The notes under the pieces were generated by a model. The model saw nothing but the letters and a program-made list of their open reading frames with translations, did not search any database and was not told the DNA's origin. A stretch of DNA of 64,000 bases from Pseudoscleropodium purum. Taxonomy: Eukaryota > Streptophyta > Bryopsida > Hypnales > Brachytheciaceae. How positions within the stretch are numbered: position 1 is the first letter of the stretch; each line of letters begins with the position of its first letter. The position numbers were made by a program, and so were the translations under genes. Location: NCBI GenBank assembly GCA_963969395.1, contig OZ017798.1:10532173-10596172 (forward strand), in the 5' to 3' direction. This document shows positions 52,520-64,000 of this stretch, piece after piece.

Positions 52520-54821
52520 TCAGAAACGGCAAGAAGTGCCCAGTCTCTGCACCTGGTTCTTGCTCTTCAGCTTCACCTTCAGAAAAGACTCCGGAAGCAG
52601 CTGCGTCAAGTGCACCAGGAACAGAGACCAAACCTTCTCGTTCATGTCCGTCAACACCAAAGGACCACCCGGACGCTCACGCCCGTCCTCGCTCACATCG
52701 CGCACCGCCTGCGTCACGTTCAACGCCGCGTAACCACGGAGACCGATCGAACGAGGCTTCTCGATCTGCGTGTGCGAACGGAACTTCGGATTCAGCTTCA
52801 GAGAGGACATGCGGGACAAAGAATAAGAGTCGCACGTCGTCGGGGACGGCTGCAACTGCGCCAGGCCCAGAGGGGATCGAGGAAACGCGGAAATCTCAAG
52901 AGACTGAAAACTCGGCAACACCATCTCGGGACTGGAATCGTTCAGAGACCACTGCTGAGGGGACAGCGGCGCACGCGGGGAAATCGAACGGCACCCGTAC
53001 GCAGGAGAGTAGAAAGCACGCTCCGGAAGCTTCAGCTCAGGAACTTCGTCGTCGTCGTCCATCTCGAACTGCACGTTATCATCCTCTGCACAAAAATCCT
53101 CGGAAACGAACGAATCCTCCACTCCGTCCTCCTCCAAACGCAACTCCTTCTTCGCCTCCCACATCGCGAGCACGCACACCTTCTCCAGCTCGCTGGCCTC
53201 CTCCTCCACGCCGCAAAGCTCACGAGTCATCATCCCACCGATCTCGCACAGCGTCAGACCTTCCAAAGCGGCCAGCTTCAGGAACGTCGTCGAAAGAACC
53301 AGCATGCGGAGACAAGCCTCGCGCAGGCTCGGGAGCTCGTCGCGCAAAAGAGAACAGTCGAACGCGGGGTCCAAACGGTCGATGTACTCCAGCTCCTCCT
53401 TGGAGAATGGGATCGACGCTTGCGGCCAATGCAGCCATTCGAAGTAGGGCTCGTCCAGAGTCTCGGGAAGGCACAGGCCGTGGTCGATGGGAATCAGCTC
53501 CACGGCGTCCACCTCGAACAAATTCCCAGAATCCACGTCCATCTTCTTCACCAGGATGTTGCCTGCGTGACGGTCGGTGTTGAACAGGCGAACGTCCAGG
53601 ATGGCGATGCGATGGACATTGGAAACGGGAAACTGGGATGTCCCGTGATCGTTGGCGTCGTAGTCGTGTCTCACGAACTGCTGGAACGAAGCAATCTTCG
53701 CATTCTGAGCTTGGCCTGCGCTGGCGTAATCCGCATTCACATGGAAAACGGAGTGCGTCGCGTTCACCAGAGCCGTCACGGGAACCTTGGCGAAATGCTC
53801 GTGGTCCAGCAGATACGCAGCGACCTCTCGCACACCCGTCTCCCCGACGCGGATCGAGGGCTTCAAACCAGGTTGTCCCAATGCTCGACCAGTGAACCCC
53901 TTCGGATTGTTGGGTGCGAAAGGCTCCTCATCCGTGGGCTTCACAATCGCCACGTTGTCTCCTTTGGGGTTTCGGAAATAGTAGGCTCCGCCGAGACCAC
54001 CTGTGGCCACAACGGGCTGCACGCCGGCTTCAATGCCTTTCACAGCCTCACGTACGAGTCGCCTAATCTTGGGAGAGGTTTTGGAGCCGCTCACGATTTC
54101 GAACACGCTGTTCTGGTAAAAATCTCTTCCTCTCGGTGACAGACACGGCGTCGACGAGCTCCGGTAGATTCCCCTCGTCAGCAACAAAGGAGCGTCTCCT
54201 CTGATCTCGCTCAAATCCTTGTCGAGAATGTGATCGCCAAACACGAGCGTGCTTTGTTCGGTCGGGACGCCAAATGCCGCCTGTACTTTCTTTTTCACTG
54301 ATAAAGCGTTGTCACTTCTGTCCAACTCTATTCCAAGAACGCTTCCTGTAGTATCCAACGGATCATATTTTATCTCAGTCCCAACGTGCATAGTTGTGAT
54401 TGAAGCATCGATCGAAAGAGATCATTGGTAAGATTCTTAGCTGCTGCCTGAGGCGTTCTTAATATCCAGAAAAAAGTATTCACATCAGCTTAAATTATTT
54501 AATGCGCATGCCAACGAGATGACTAAGAAGGAATCAAACAAAACATGCAAACTATGTGATGCGAAGACGCGAAGAGAGTCATGTATTCAAAGGCATGGAT
54601 GACGCTGCCTGCGGGTCAATTCTTTCACCTGAACAAGTTTGGACGAAAATGCGTCGCCCTCCCACCTGGCGGCAAGCATTTTGGTGAAAACCGTTTCTGC
54701 CCTGATGAAAGCCATTTCTTCCCTGATAAAAGCCATTTCTGCCAAGACTTTGGCCATTAACAGTCTCAGCGACTGCCAAAGGTTTCCGAACTTGCACTGG
54801 GCCTTGTGCACTCGGAGGCAT
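52520..54821 (-). CDS. PI4KG: Phosphatidylinositol 4-kinase gamma-type, copy 2
   Basis: Two coding exons on the minus strand, 54821-54629 and 54345-52520, joined like copy 1 (TTCAG|gtgaaa ... actacag|GAAGC); 672 aa. The 15 codons that could be read upstream of the acceptor, starting at 54391, belong to the intron and are not used. Exon 2 is 1826 nt, the same length as in copy 1. From the GGLGGAYYF glycine loop to the C-terminal RLGTSCRF the protein is identical to copy 1; before that it has scattered changes (for example SKTSPKIRR against SKTSVKVRR). Exon 1 is 42 nt longer because the heptapeptide GRNGF(Y/H)Q is present three times, not once. Catalytic motifs are intact. The leader intron and promoter have diverged from copy 1, so expression may differ. 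Confidence 0.93.
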
Positions 54822-54823
54822 AC

Positions 54824-55231
54824 CTGCGCAAGTCACAGGAAAGTTATCATCCGCCGTTACGAAGTCCAACTAGGTAGAGTTTTAGCTCTACACTGTAGTT
54901 ACAACACTAATGATTACATGCCCTCAAAATTTCCTATGTCTAGGTCAAGAGCCAAGAATGGGCTGTCGAACTCCAATGTCATCCAACAATTATGGCTTAA
55001 AATACTTTCGAATCATAATCTGCACCTTCCCTTAGAAAGAGAGCATACAAAAACCTCAATTAATTCAACACAGCTTCACTTTAAAGCTTCGAAATGGAAA
55101 CACTTCGCTAAATTGCAGGTGCTTACTCCCAATCCCCTTGGTTCCTGTTGCATGTTTCATCACACGCTCTTGGTCGAGAAGCAGTATGATCTGAACAGGA
55201 GCGACGAGGCCACGCTACAATCTTTGCTTAC
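54824..55231 (-). other. 5' UTR intron of PI4K-gamma copy 2
   Basis: Donor gtaagc just below 55232 and acceptor ttgcgcag ending at 54824 on the minus strand, two bases before the ATG. It parallels 29063-29505 in copy 1. Confidence 0.65.
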
Positions 55232-56339
55232 CTGGAAGAGACGTCGTGCCCAACCTCGAATGCCCCTTCTCTTGCGAAGGACGCCGAAAATTGCTTCCAC
55301 CAGCACGCAATCATCCAGTTCCAGGAATCCGATGGCCGTGTCAGGCTTCCGACTTCTTCCTTTTTCTTCCTTGTAGATCTATAACATGTCCAAACTAGAC
55401 GCACCAATCACCCGCCTCGCTACCATCACCACGAGCAGAAAATCCTTCCAGCACGACGTCTCCCTGCACAGGCCTGATCCTCTCCAGGAACGAGCGATGG
55501 TGCTGATGCAATGCGGCCACTCAAGTTTTCAAACTTCAGAAACACTTTTTCCCAAGCTTCGAAAGCAAAAATGTTCACTCTAGCACTCACGGAGCCCCTG
55601 TGCATGACCCGTGATAACCTTTCCTACTACATTTGCAGAGCTTGAGCGACAAGCGCGGCTACTCGCATTTCATTCCATCCGTGGACACCACTCCATGAAA
55701 CTCACGCAAAGTGCCACTCCCAAAATTCCCACGACACCGCTCCGATTCGAGTCAAAGAAATTCCCCTCTCTGTCAAAACGACATCAACTCCACGCGCAGA
55801 TCTACCGCCTCATCAGAAGACGAACCCTATTTCACCTGTCACAACAGCACAACGGTGTTCTCACAAAACCGGACAAGAATACAAAACAAGACCGATTCTG
55901 ATATCAAAAATCCAAACTCCTACCCTCACGCATCCCAATGCAAACATATTCCGCATCAACTTTCCCAAAACAAGGCCTCAGCCACATGGGTCGGCACAGG
56001 GGTTTAGGCCGGCAGTGCAGTCCCAAAACAGAATGCGCACTTCCAAAACAATGCATTACCAGAAACTACGCACCCGTCGTACCGATCTGCACCGCATCGC
56101 GGTTGTCAAGCCTTCCGCCACGCAAATTCCTCACAAGTGCCGCGAATGCCGCCTGACCGACACAGGGAATTCTACAGAATGCCGGGCGCGATGTTCATCG
56201 ACTATGACTCGTTTGAAAATGTGAGTTTCAAAACAATATCAAATCGAATCAAAGCCTCTGTTGCTGCAGATCGATAGCACAGCAGAGAAGAGAGTGCGCC
56301 TCCCGCGTGACGCAGCATCCGAGCTCTTCGTCGCGCAAT
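55232..56339 (-). promoter_or_regulatory. Leader exon and promoter of PI4K-gamma copy 2
   Basis: Counterpart of 27844-29062 but clearly diverged (about 70-80% alike by eye, with indels). The leader exon ends at the donor next to 55232. Open frames in this stretch are not shared with the other arm. Confidence 0.55.
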
Positions 56340-56597
56340 CTCGCACTTCTACAGCGACAAGTGCAGCGTCGTCGTGGAAGCACGGCCTGCTGCCCCCGGT
56401 ACCCTAAAAGCACCGTGGATGGACAGAAAAACCACTTCTCGTTCTTCCAAATAGTTTTCTCGAAGCTTCCTTGAACTCCTTTCGAACCTTCGATGACGAG
56501 AGAACGAGAACTCCAGTTCCTATTGAGAATTTGAGATTGGCATGAACTAAGAGTGTGTTGGTTTGGAGCCCACACCTCACGAAAGTCCAAAACCATG
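56340..56597 (+). pseudogene. Orphaned ndhN leader exon fragment
   Basis: Resembles the minus strand of 27674-27843: shared phrases GACAAGTGCAGCGTCG, TACCCTAAAA and ATGGA(T)GAACAG-like text. Its end CCATG|GTAAGA (ATG 56595-56597) mirrors the ndhN CGCATG|GTATGC junction. No ndhN exon 2-5 follows in the remaining 7.4 kb, so it is a truncated copy. Confidence 0.6.
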
Positions 56598-56639
56598 GTA
56601 AGAATTTGAAAATTGCATTCTCTTCTCACACACATAGAA

Positions 56640-57819
56640 TTCTTATCTTGGAAGGAAGGAGACTAGCAATTGAAATGATTCTATATTGTATTTGGTGTAA
56701 ATTAAAAGTTTGTTCATTCATGGTCCTACTTTAAGCTTATAGGCAGAAATAAGTGACTCAAAAACTATAAGCAAATGACTCTATACTATCGAGTGGAAGA
56801 TATTATTATACTATCATATAGGTTTATTATGATAAATCATATGCTTTGTGTTTATTATGATGGTTTAAGGAATATGTGAGACTCCATTTGACAATTATAA
56901 ATATCATGATGAGTGAGAATGCTTCATGTGTGGAAAAAAAAATGGCATTGGGTTAGCAATAGCCAATGTGAAATGATCTTCTTACAACTCACAGGAAAAA
57001 TATTAATTACAAGGTTAATTTTTTCCTATTCATATAAGGGTAAAAATTTCAACTATATGACTTGTTTTGAACCCCTTAATATAACCACAAAATAGTTTAG
57101 AATTTCAATATTGTAAAGATGTATTATAAAATATAATTTAGAATAATAATTTAATAGTGAATTTCAAAAAATAGTGGTAAAATTTGATTCATAGATGATA
57201 TCCATATGGTTAGATCAACTAGTACACAAACCAATATTTTTCAATTAAATTTGAAGCTAAAGAATTTTTTAAATCCTTCTAAAATCAATCACAAATTGAA
57301 CATTTGAAATCTTCACAAGAATTTATTTTCCTTTAAATTCAAAATGTTGAATTCTAAATATAGTGGTTTTTGAAGATTTTTATTTTTATTTTTTATTTAA
57401 GTCATTTTTAAAAAATCATTTTTTGAATTAAAAATGTTACTTTCTAAAGTTAGACCTACAAGTTTTCTTTGAATTATAAAATATTTTCAAAACAAAGTCT
57501 TTAGAATCTATATGATGCAAATATTAAAGGTTTAACACAAGAATCTTTAAGGAAATTGATGGATGAAGAAATTGATTTTTGTGTACTTTGAATGTGTTTG
57601 CATTGATTTGTTGGTCAAAATTTGAACAATTGGTTCTTTAGGAGTATGGTTAGTTTATGTATAGAAGAGCATTTTTATCATTACTATAGTTTTATCTTTT
57701 AAATACAGATTGTTCGACATAGGTTCAAGCTAGATGGTAGACAACAACCAATGAAAAAACATATTTCCAATGTATTCAGTAATAACTAATTGACAAAATG
57801 CATTATACTTTGAATTTTG
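56640..57819. other. AT-rich DNA with a dispersed repeat copy
   Basis: The stretch 57090-57660 is the counterpart of 39750-40301, here without the hAT insertion. No gene recognised. Confidence 0.55.
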
Positions 57820-58155
57820 AATCATAATAAATCTTTCCAAAATTCTTTATGGTTATTGATTTGATGACTGTGGAAGCACGTAGCACTGATTTGAAATCTC
57901 ATTTTCTATTTAATTATATCTTTGAAATAGAATCATGAGAAATCTTTTTAAAATTCTTTATGATTATTGATTTGATGACTTTGGGAGCATGCATGTAGCA
58001 CCAATTTGAAGTTTCATTTTCTATTTAATTATAGCTATATTATGCAATCATGAGAGATCTTTCCAAAATCCTTTATGGTTATTGATTTGATGACTTTGGG
58101 AGCATGTAGCATTTATTTGAGGTTTCATTTTCTATTTAATTATAGCTGTGAAATG
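57820..58155. repeat. Tandem repeat, three units of about 110-116 bp
   Basis: Each unit contains AATCATGAGAAATCTTT, TTATGGTTATTGATTTGATG and CATTTTCTATTTAATTATAG, at about 57820, 57928 and 58043. The units are roughly 85-90% alike by eye. Confidence 0.8.
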
Positions 58156-59069
58156 AAAATTAGTCTATATCATTGATCTTTATTCTTGTATACAACACAT
58201 AATGATCCCTTTGTATGAAAAGACTTTTTTCTCTTACAGTAATCTAGTGAGGACTTTAAAGACTAAAAATATTCAATGAATAACTTCTAAAAAACTTTAC
58301 AAACAAAGAAGATACTTATTTTTCTAGAAATTTGATGATTTCTAGCTAACTATCTTGGTGATAAGGCTACATCAATGTGTTTTTTTTTAATTTTAAAGGA
58401 ATCTCGATGTAGGCTCTAGGTGAGAAGTAAGTAGCTAAAGTTAGGTGCTTTCAAATATATTTTTGGTGCAAAATTTGGCTTCAAGTTAGGAATTAGTGTA
58501 AGTTGTATGGCCACAAAACAAAACCTAAAAAATCATCTTTGGCTATTTTCAGCTCTTGGGCTAGTGCAAAAGAGGGCAATTAAGTTTCTAAGAGGGATGC
58601 AAAATAGTAGATAACCAAATTCTAACTCAAAAAACTTGCTATAGATAATGCATAATTGTTTAATCAACATTTAGAGGATGCCTAAAAGTCTTTATTTATT
58701 AAACAATCATGACACACTTGTGTCAAAACACATCAACAAACAAACAAGTGCATCAGAAGCCTCTCTTGACACAAGGCCATACTTATCAAAGTCTTAATCA
58801 CACCATTTATAGCAATAAGTGGGGCAATAATTATTTTAGTAGTGGTGCAACCTTGATGTTTTATGATTATAGCACCTAGTGATACGACAAAGGTGCCTAC
58901 ATACATATGGCTACAATCTATACCCATATCTCCAACTTTGTTATATTTTTTGAAAAGTTGTTGAATCAACATTAGACAAGTGGAGACAAAGTAGCAAATC
59001 CAAGTATTCATAGTTGAGGCATTGACTATTAGAGTGTGGTCCAAGATTTAGATTTGGCTTTTGGAGTCA
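58156..59069. other. AT-rich intergenic DNA, no gene seen
   Basis: Stop-dense on both strands. A 103-codon open frame on the minus strand (58733-59044) shows no conserved motif and is not called. Confidence 0.5.
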
Positions 59070-60137
59070 TTGCAACAAACACCAACCGTTTTTTGTAGCA
59101 TTTTACAAAACTGGTTTTTGTCCAAGCCATAACTTTTGATTTTTAAGCCAAATGCTAAAAACAAAAAAATCTATTTCTAAATGTTTTGATTGAAATCATA
59201 TTTCTTATTTTTCAAAAAAATTCCAAAATAACTTTATATTTAAAAGCCAATTTTGTTAATTTGTCACACTTTTAGGTTTAGGAGTTTTGAATACATTTGA
59301 GCGGTTCACATTAATTAATTTTAGCTAAATTTTTTGTGGTACATTCCTATATTAGGCTTACATGTACCTACCAAAGGGCATCCAAACAAACATTATTTTA
59401 TGTCATCTATATTTGTGCAAAGAGACCTCCATTGTGTGTTCAATTCTAAATATGGAAAATGGTTTGACCTCAATTTTTTAGTCAATACTCATTATTATTA
59501 AGTCCTTACAAATGTTCAATTTTTATTTTCGTATAATTTTGTTTTTCCTATTTTCTACAAATTAAAATGTCAAAGTATGTATTTTCCAGGACATATTCTT
59601 GAGCCTCTAAATTGAGGGAAGAAAATACATATTTTGACATTTTAATTTGTAGAAAATAGGAAAAACAAAATTATAAGAAAACAAAAATTGGACATTTGTA
59701 AGGACTTAATAGTGATGAATAGTGACTAAAAAAAATGAGGTCAAAACCATTTTCATGTTTAGAAATGCCCGCACAAAGGAAGTCTCTTTACACAAATGTA
59801 GATGATATAAAATAATGTTTGTTTGGATGCCCTTTGGTAGGTACATGTAAGCCTACTATAAGAATGTACCTCAAAATTTTAGCTAAAATTAATTAATGTG
59901 AACTGCTCAAATGTATTCAAAACCCCTTAATCTGAAAGTGTGACAAATTAACAAAATCGGCTTTTAAATATAAAATTATTTTAGAATTTTTTTGAAAAAT
60001 AAGAAATATGATTTCAATCAAAACATTTAGAAATAGATTTTTTTGTTTTTAGCATTTGGCTTAAAAATCAAAAGTAATAGTTTAGACAAAAACCAATTTT
60101 GCAAAATGCTACAAAAAACAGTTAGTGTTTCTTGCAA
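59070..60137. repeat. Large near-perfect inverted repeat (arms about 515 bp, loop about 30 bp)
   Basis: The left arm from TTGCAACAAACACC to GTATGTATTTTCC (59070-59587) returns in reverse from about 59617 to 60137. The arms are about nine in ten bases identical by eye over their full length. I found no convincing target duplication and no coding frame. A transcript would fold into one long hairpin. Confidence 0.88.
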
Positions 60138-61730
60138 CAATCTTTTTATACTTTTTTATCTCCAGATTTTCCAAAGGCTTGGTGTAGAAGATAATTATTT
60201 GGTGCTATTAGTCTTTTAGTCACCTAAAAAAAATCATTGGGCTACATCCTTCCAAACTTAACATATTTAACTTTGGACAATTTCTTAAAAATCCAAAAGT
60301 TTGGATTTAACCAAGTAGTTAAGTAGCTCATTTATAACAACCTTTAAATATGGTATCCAAAGAATGCAAATACTTGGTGCATTGAAATACTTGTTTATTT
60401 GCTAACAATAATATTTTCAAACTTAATTATTTTGCTAGCAAGCACTTCTTCTGTATTCTTGGTCCTATAAAATAGGAGCACTCACTATTTGCCGCCACCT
60501 ATAGAAGGGCCCAAAAGGATTTAAGCAAGGCTGAAGGATTTTGAGGCAATCAATGGGAATTGAAGGATTTTGTGCTTCCAGGGTGTCCATTTCAAGGGGA
60601 ATTTAGTAGCATGAGTAGGTATCCTATGCTTCCAACTTCAACAATTTGTAGAATATTAACCAAGCATTAGAAAATTATGAAACAAATTGGATTGAATTCC
60701 TCTTGAAATCACGAACAATCCAGTGGAAAATTTTCTCATATGCACTTGGAGATGCGAGCACAAGAAAAAGATTCCACTTTTGGGTGCTCTTGCCTTAGTA
60801 CTGGCACGCTTCAAGCATCCTCCCGCATGTAGCTTTCGTCAAAGCAAAGTGTCCTCTCCTTCAGTCCAGAGCCAGTAAAAAGCAACAATTCTCAGCACTT
60901 GGAGTGTCGCAATTAGGTCTTGGTTATAACATCGAAAGAAAAACAAGGAAATGGTTGACAACAGCCATGATCAATTGGCCCAGAAAGGCTTCCAACATAT
61001 CATGTTCGTTAGGTCAATGAATCCACTGCATCTTAATATTCAGTGCGTTGCAAGAATACTGGAAATGTATCAGATCCCACAATTTGTGGAAACAAAAGGG
61101 CAGAATATAAATTCCCCAACTGATGGGATCAAGAACGTCATGGTCCTCACCTGCCGTGCGCTTAGGACACGGTAGTAGTCACTAGCAAGCAAACGAGAAA
61201 TTTTCATGCAAGCAGTTCAAACCTCTTGCACTTATTGAGGAGAGATCCTCAGAAAAGCTACGGTAACTGTCGGTAAGACCTCAGAGCTGCAGCTGATGCA
61301 AGGCCAGATTAATACTTACAATCCCTCGCGCTCTCTCCCTCCACATAACGAAATGCCAAGAGAAGAACACAACTTGAACGCCAAACTAAATTTGTACGTC
61401 AATGTACCTAGCAGAGAAGTGAAGTTGACCAGTTCCAGTTACAAAGCACCAATTTAGGTCAAAATCACGTCAGTAAACAGCTCCAAATTCAGCAGGTGCA
61501 TTTGAGCACATATTTCAGAAGTTCACATTGAGTTGCAGCCAAAGTAGGCAGCATCAAAATATAGATATTACACTCTATCACGACTCCACTTAACTACACA
61601 AGTACAGAGTAACTATGATTCAACATCCAAGTTGAATATCAGTCTAAATTTGTATATGACCTACAGAGGGAAGTATCATACAATTCTCAAGCGACATTGA
61701 AGAAACGAGAGACTGCACATGCCTCAATAA
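60138..61730. other. Intergenic DNA and probable 3' flank of the GFA-like gene
   Basis: AT-rich to about 60700, then less so. The part from about 60720 to 61730 could contain the 3' UTR of the minus-strand gene at 61731. I found no coding exon with recognisable sequence. Confidence 0.45.
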
Positions 61731-62144
61731 TCATGACGTTATCACGCTTGGCTTCGAGGCGGCATCAATCCCAGAGACTTCAAAGCTGGCCTCCCAATTC
61801 TGGCCATCATACGTCCTCACTTCGACGTGAGAGAGCGTCCCCGAATCCACGCAATTCACAGTCACCGCCACCCCGTCGGGATTCGAGCGAGGGGTGTAGA
61901 AGGACGTGATCCCACACACCTTGCAGAAATAATGCTTGGCGGTATGGGTCCCGAAAGTGTACAAGGTGAGATACTCGCGGGAGGAGTCCTCCAACTCGAA
62001 ATCACGCTGCGGGACGATGAAGTGGACATTTCGTCGCATCGCACAGTCCGAGCAGTTGCAGTCCCACGCTACGACACTCGCCGGTGCCTTCACTTTGTAG
62101 CGCACTCGCCGACAGTGGCAACCCCCTTGATGTTGCGTCGCCAT
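61731..62144 (-). CDS. GFA / CENP-V-like zinc-binding protein
   Basis: A complete single-exon gene of 137 aa from the ATG at 62144. It has the fold of the glutathione-dependent formaldehyde-activating enzyme (GFA) family, called CENP-V-like in plants and animals. Zinc ligands are all visible: GGCHC (C9, C11), CNCSDC (C29, C31, C34) and CKVCG (C74, C77). TFGTHTAKHYFC, SFYTPRSNPDG and YDGQNWE are conserved with the Arabidopsis protein, whose length is similar. The family name refers to a bacterial enzyme; the substrate in plants is not known to me, so no reaction is claimed. GC-rich against its surroundings, as are the other genes here. Confidence 0.93.
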   Translation of the reverse strand: MATQHQGGCHCRRVRYKVKAPASVVAWDCNCSDCAMRRNVHFIVPQRDFELEDSSREYLTLYTFGTHTAKHYFCKVCGITSFYTPRSNPDGVAVTVNCVDSGTLSHVEVRTYDGQNWEASFEVSGIDAASKPSVITS

Positions 62145-64000
62145 GCTGAAGACCTAATCGGAGGACCTTGCACCAGATTGCGAAACTTCACGGACTGCAA
62201 ACGTCGGGGGAAATTAAGCTTCCCGAATTCCTAAACCCATTCATTTGCTACTTGTGTCGCACAGTTGCGAGCCTTCAAATCATCATCGCCTGCAAAAAAA
62301 CTGAGGAATTAAGTTTCACTTCAAACCCTAAACACATTGCCACTTGTGTTCCGCAAATGCAAGAATTCAAATCGACGTCCGGAAACTTCTGGTAACGAGT
62401 CTACAAACATTAGCTATGGAAATCTTTTAAAGAAGTTGATTTTCACACCTACATTTGGACCCCAAAAGGTCACCCTAAACCCTACATGCTCATGGTACAA
62501 GATGTCCATAATTCCTTGGATTGAGATGTTTCAATTCCATTTTAGAACTATTTGCAATTTAATTTTTTCATTCATCTCGTATTTACTTCTACTTAATGAC
62601 TGGACTTAATAATCTTTTAAAGGGTGAAAATCAACTTCTTTCCAAAAAAAATCTTGAAATCTCAACCCAATTCTCTACCATAAAGATTCAAACTTCAAAA
62701 TTTTGTAGAGCCAAAAATATAAATTAAGAGGATTCAAAATCTGAAAACCTAAGATTGTTAGGTTCAAAATTTTTTTTTCTTCACTTTGAATCATAGTATC
62801 TTACAATCTACTAAATCAAAGTTTTCAAAATTTTATTCACTCATTGTCATATAAGTGTTATACAAGATCCTACAATTGGATATGCAAAAAAGTTTTTTGT
62901 TCCATTGAATGTAGCTTTTTTCACTACAGATGCATTAGACGAGTTTTGGAGGGTCTAGAAGCTTGTTTTGGGCTTATTCCCCCACAGTTGTTCCCCACAG
63001 CGAGGGGAACGGCCCACTGTCAAAATTTCTTTTTTCATAAAAAAATTAAAAAAAATTAGTCTTCAAATGCAAAAATAAAATAAATAAAATTTGGTCAATG
63101 ACGAGGCAAGGGCTCGGCCACGTTAGACCATTGCGCTGAATCTGTTTCCTACGTTTGTAGGTTGTGATAACTCGCAGGCATCCAAAGGCCCCAAAAATCT
63201 TCTAATGATAGTTTTGGACTATTTTTTAATAAAAATATAGTCATAAACCTTTAGGGGTTAAGGACATTTATCATACCCTTTGTGAACTCCAAGACTCTTA
63301 AGAATTAACCAATATTTATGAAAAAATTATAAAACCAGGTATTGCAATTTATTTTTAAATTGAATATTTGTAATTTTCACTTAATTTTTTTTCCATTACA
63401 TTCAAAATGTTCAGTTTTAATTGTAGTGATTTAAAAAACCATCTTACATACTTTTAGCCTATTTTTGAAGGGACATTTTATGAACCCAAAAGTTATTTTT
63501 TGAAATAGTGTATACTTCTATGCTTTAAAATATATAATATTTATAGAGAATAATTATAAAAGCCTATAATGTACAAATATTTGACAATTATGATTCCAAA
63601 ATTCTACCAACATTTTAACAATGGAAAAATAGAAATATGTGTGTTTGAAAGATGTTTACATTCATTCATTGTTCAATAATTGAACACTTAGGTAATCTTT
63701 ACAAGATTAATACAAATTTTTGATATTTCAAGAATTTTTATTTATTAATCACAATGTTTTTTTTTATTATATATAGTTTCCAATTCAATTTCAATGTTAA
63801 GTAAAAATTGTAATATTTTTTCATGAATCTATTTGAAATTTTGTATACCTACGATAACAAATGGTCACATGTAGAATGAATAAGAAATCAAACCTAATAT
63901 TGCATATAAAAATTAAAAGGTCTATATGTAGTTGGAAATGACAATGTAGTTATAGGGTCAATCCTTTCAAACGTGTCATACTTTTTATTAGTTCACTTCA
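62145..64000. other. Promoter side of the GFA-like gene, then AT-rich repeats
   Basis: 62145-62400 is the probable promoter/leader of the minus-strand gene. From about 62600 a copy of the dispersed repeat follows (CAAGATCCTACAATTGGATA at 62868), then poly-A/T blocks, and 63300-63700 is weakly like 39750-40301. No gene recognised. Confidence 0.5.

Larger units (their letters stand above)
52060..56600 (-). repeat. Inverted duplication, right arm
   Basis: Reverse-complement counterpart of 27600-32420. It carries PI4K-gamma copy 2, its leader, and the end of the ndhN leader. It stops just beyond the equivalent of the ndhN start codon, and no later ndhN exons follow. Confidence 0.9.

Noticed and set aside
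54346..54391. In-frame ATG giving a different N-terminus for PI4K-gamma copy 2
   Set aside because: It lies in the intron just upstream of the acceptor. Splicing from the exon at 54629-54821 restores the conserved RRIFVQT..GSVLG block, and copy 1 lacks this ATG.
58733..59044. 103-codon minus-strand open frame
   Set aside because: No recognisable motif; AT-rich repeat surroundings and no promoter context.
63100..63180. tRNA-like text (GGCTCGGCCACGTTAGACCATTGCGC)
   Set aside because: No acceptor stem pairing or T-loop could be formed on either strand; it sits in decayed repeat DNA.

Overview
The window is nuclear DNA from a land plant. Genes are intron-rich (one has 31 coding exons with consensus GT..AG junctions), coding exons are GC-rich, and long AT-rich intergenic stretches are filled with decayed repeats. 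The gene set (SPIKE1-type DOCK exchange factor, chloroplast NDH subunit N, gamma-type phosphatidylinositol 4-kinase, GFA/CENP-V-like protein) fits a green plant with a chloroplast NDH complex. The divergence from angiosperm proteins I know and the repeat character suggest a non-seed plant (moss or other bryophyte, or lycophyte), but I cannot fix the species.

Layout. 1-2583: promoter and probable intron-containing 5' leader of SPIKE1. 2584-14657 (+): complete SPIKE1, 31 coding exons, 1875 aa. 14658-22870: 3' flank, then AT-rich DNA holding one intact non-autonomous hAT element (19532-20435) with a perfect 8-bp target duplication. 23019-27676 (-): ndhN, a five-exon gene whose pieces are mostly too short to stand out as open frames. 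27677-29505: shared promoter and leader region, head to head with 29508-31963 (+), PI4K-gamma copy 1. 32421-40301: AT-rich repeats including a Stowaway-like MITE. 40302-50302: a region bounded by the two kinds of hAT end seen in the small element; it carries a decayed hAT transposase (-) and a kinase-like gene (+), both pointing outward, each preceded by a GC-rich CCGTCCGCCC-type array and a TATA box. 52520-54821 (-): PI4K-gamma copy 2, an inverted duplicate of copy 1, with a fragment of the ndhN leader still attached (to about 56600). 56640-61730: AT-rich DNA with a tandem repeat and a 1.07-kb near-palindrome. 61731-62144 (-): GFA/CENP-V-like protein. The rest is AT-rich.

How parts relate. 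The ndhN/PI4K-gamma promoter pair is the probable parental arrangement. About 4.8 kb of it, including the ndhN leader and start codon but none of the later ndhN exons, is repeated in inverted orientation about 20 kb away. The 3' two-thirds of both kinase copies are almost identical while the 5' parts have diverged, which looks like gene conversion.

The most unusual candidate is the 10-kb hAT-bounded region with a transposase and a kinase-like second gene. Its limits are stated openly: the 8-bp sequences outside its two ends do not match, both genes carry in-frame stops, and it could be two separate elements.
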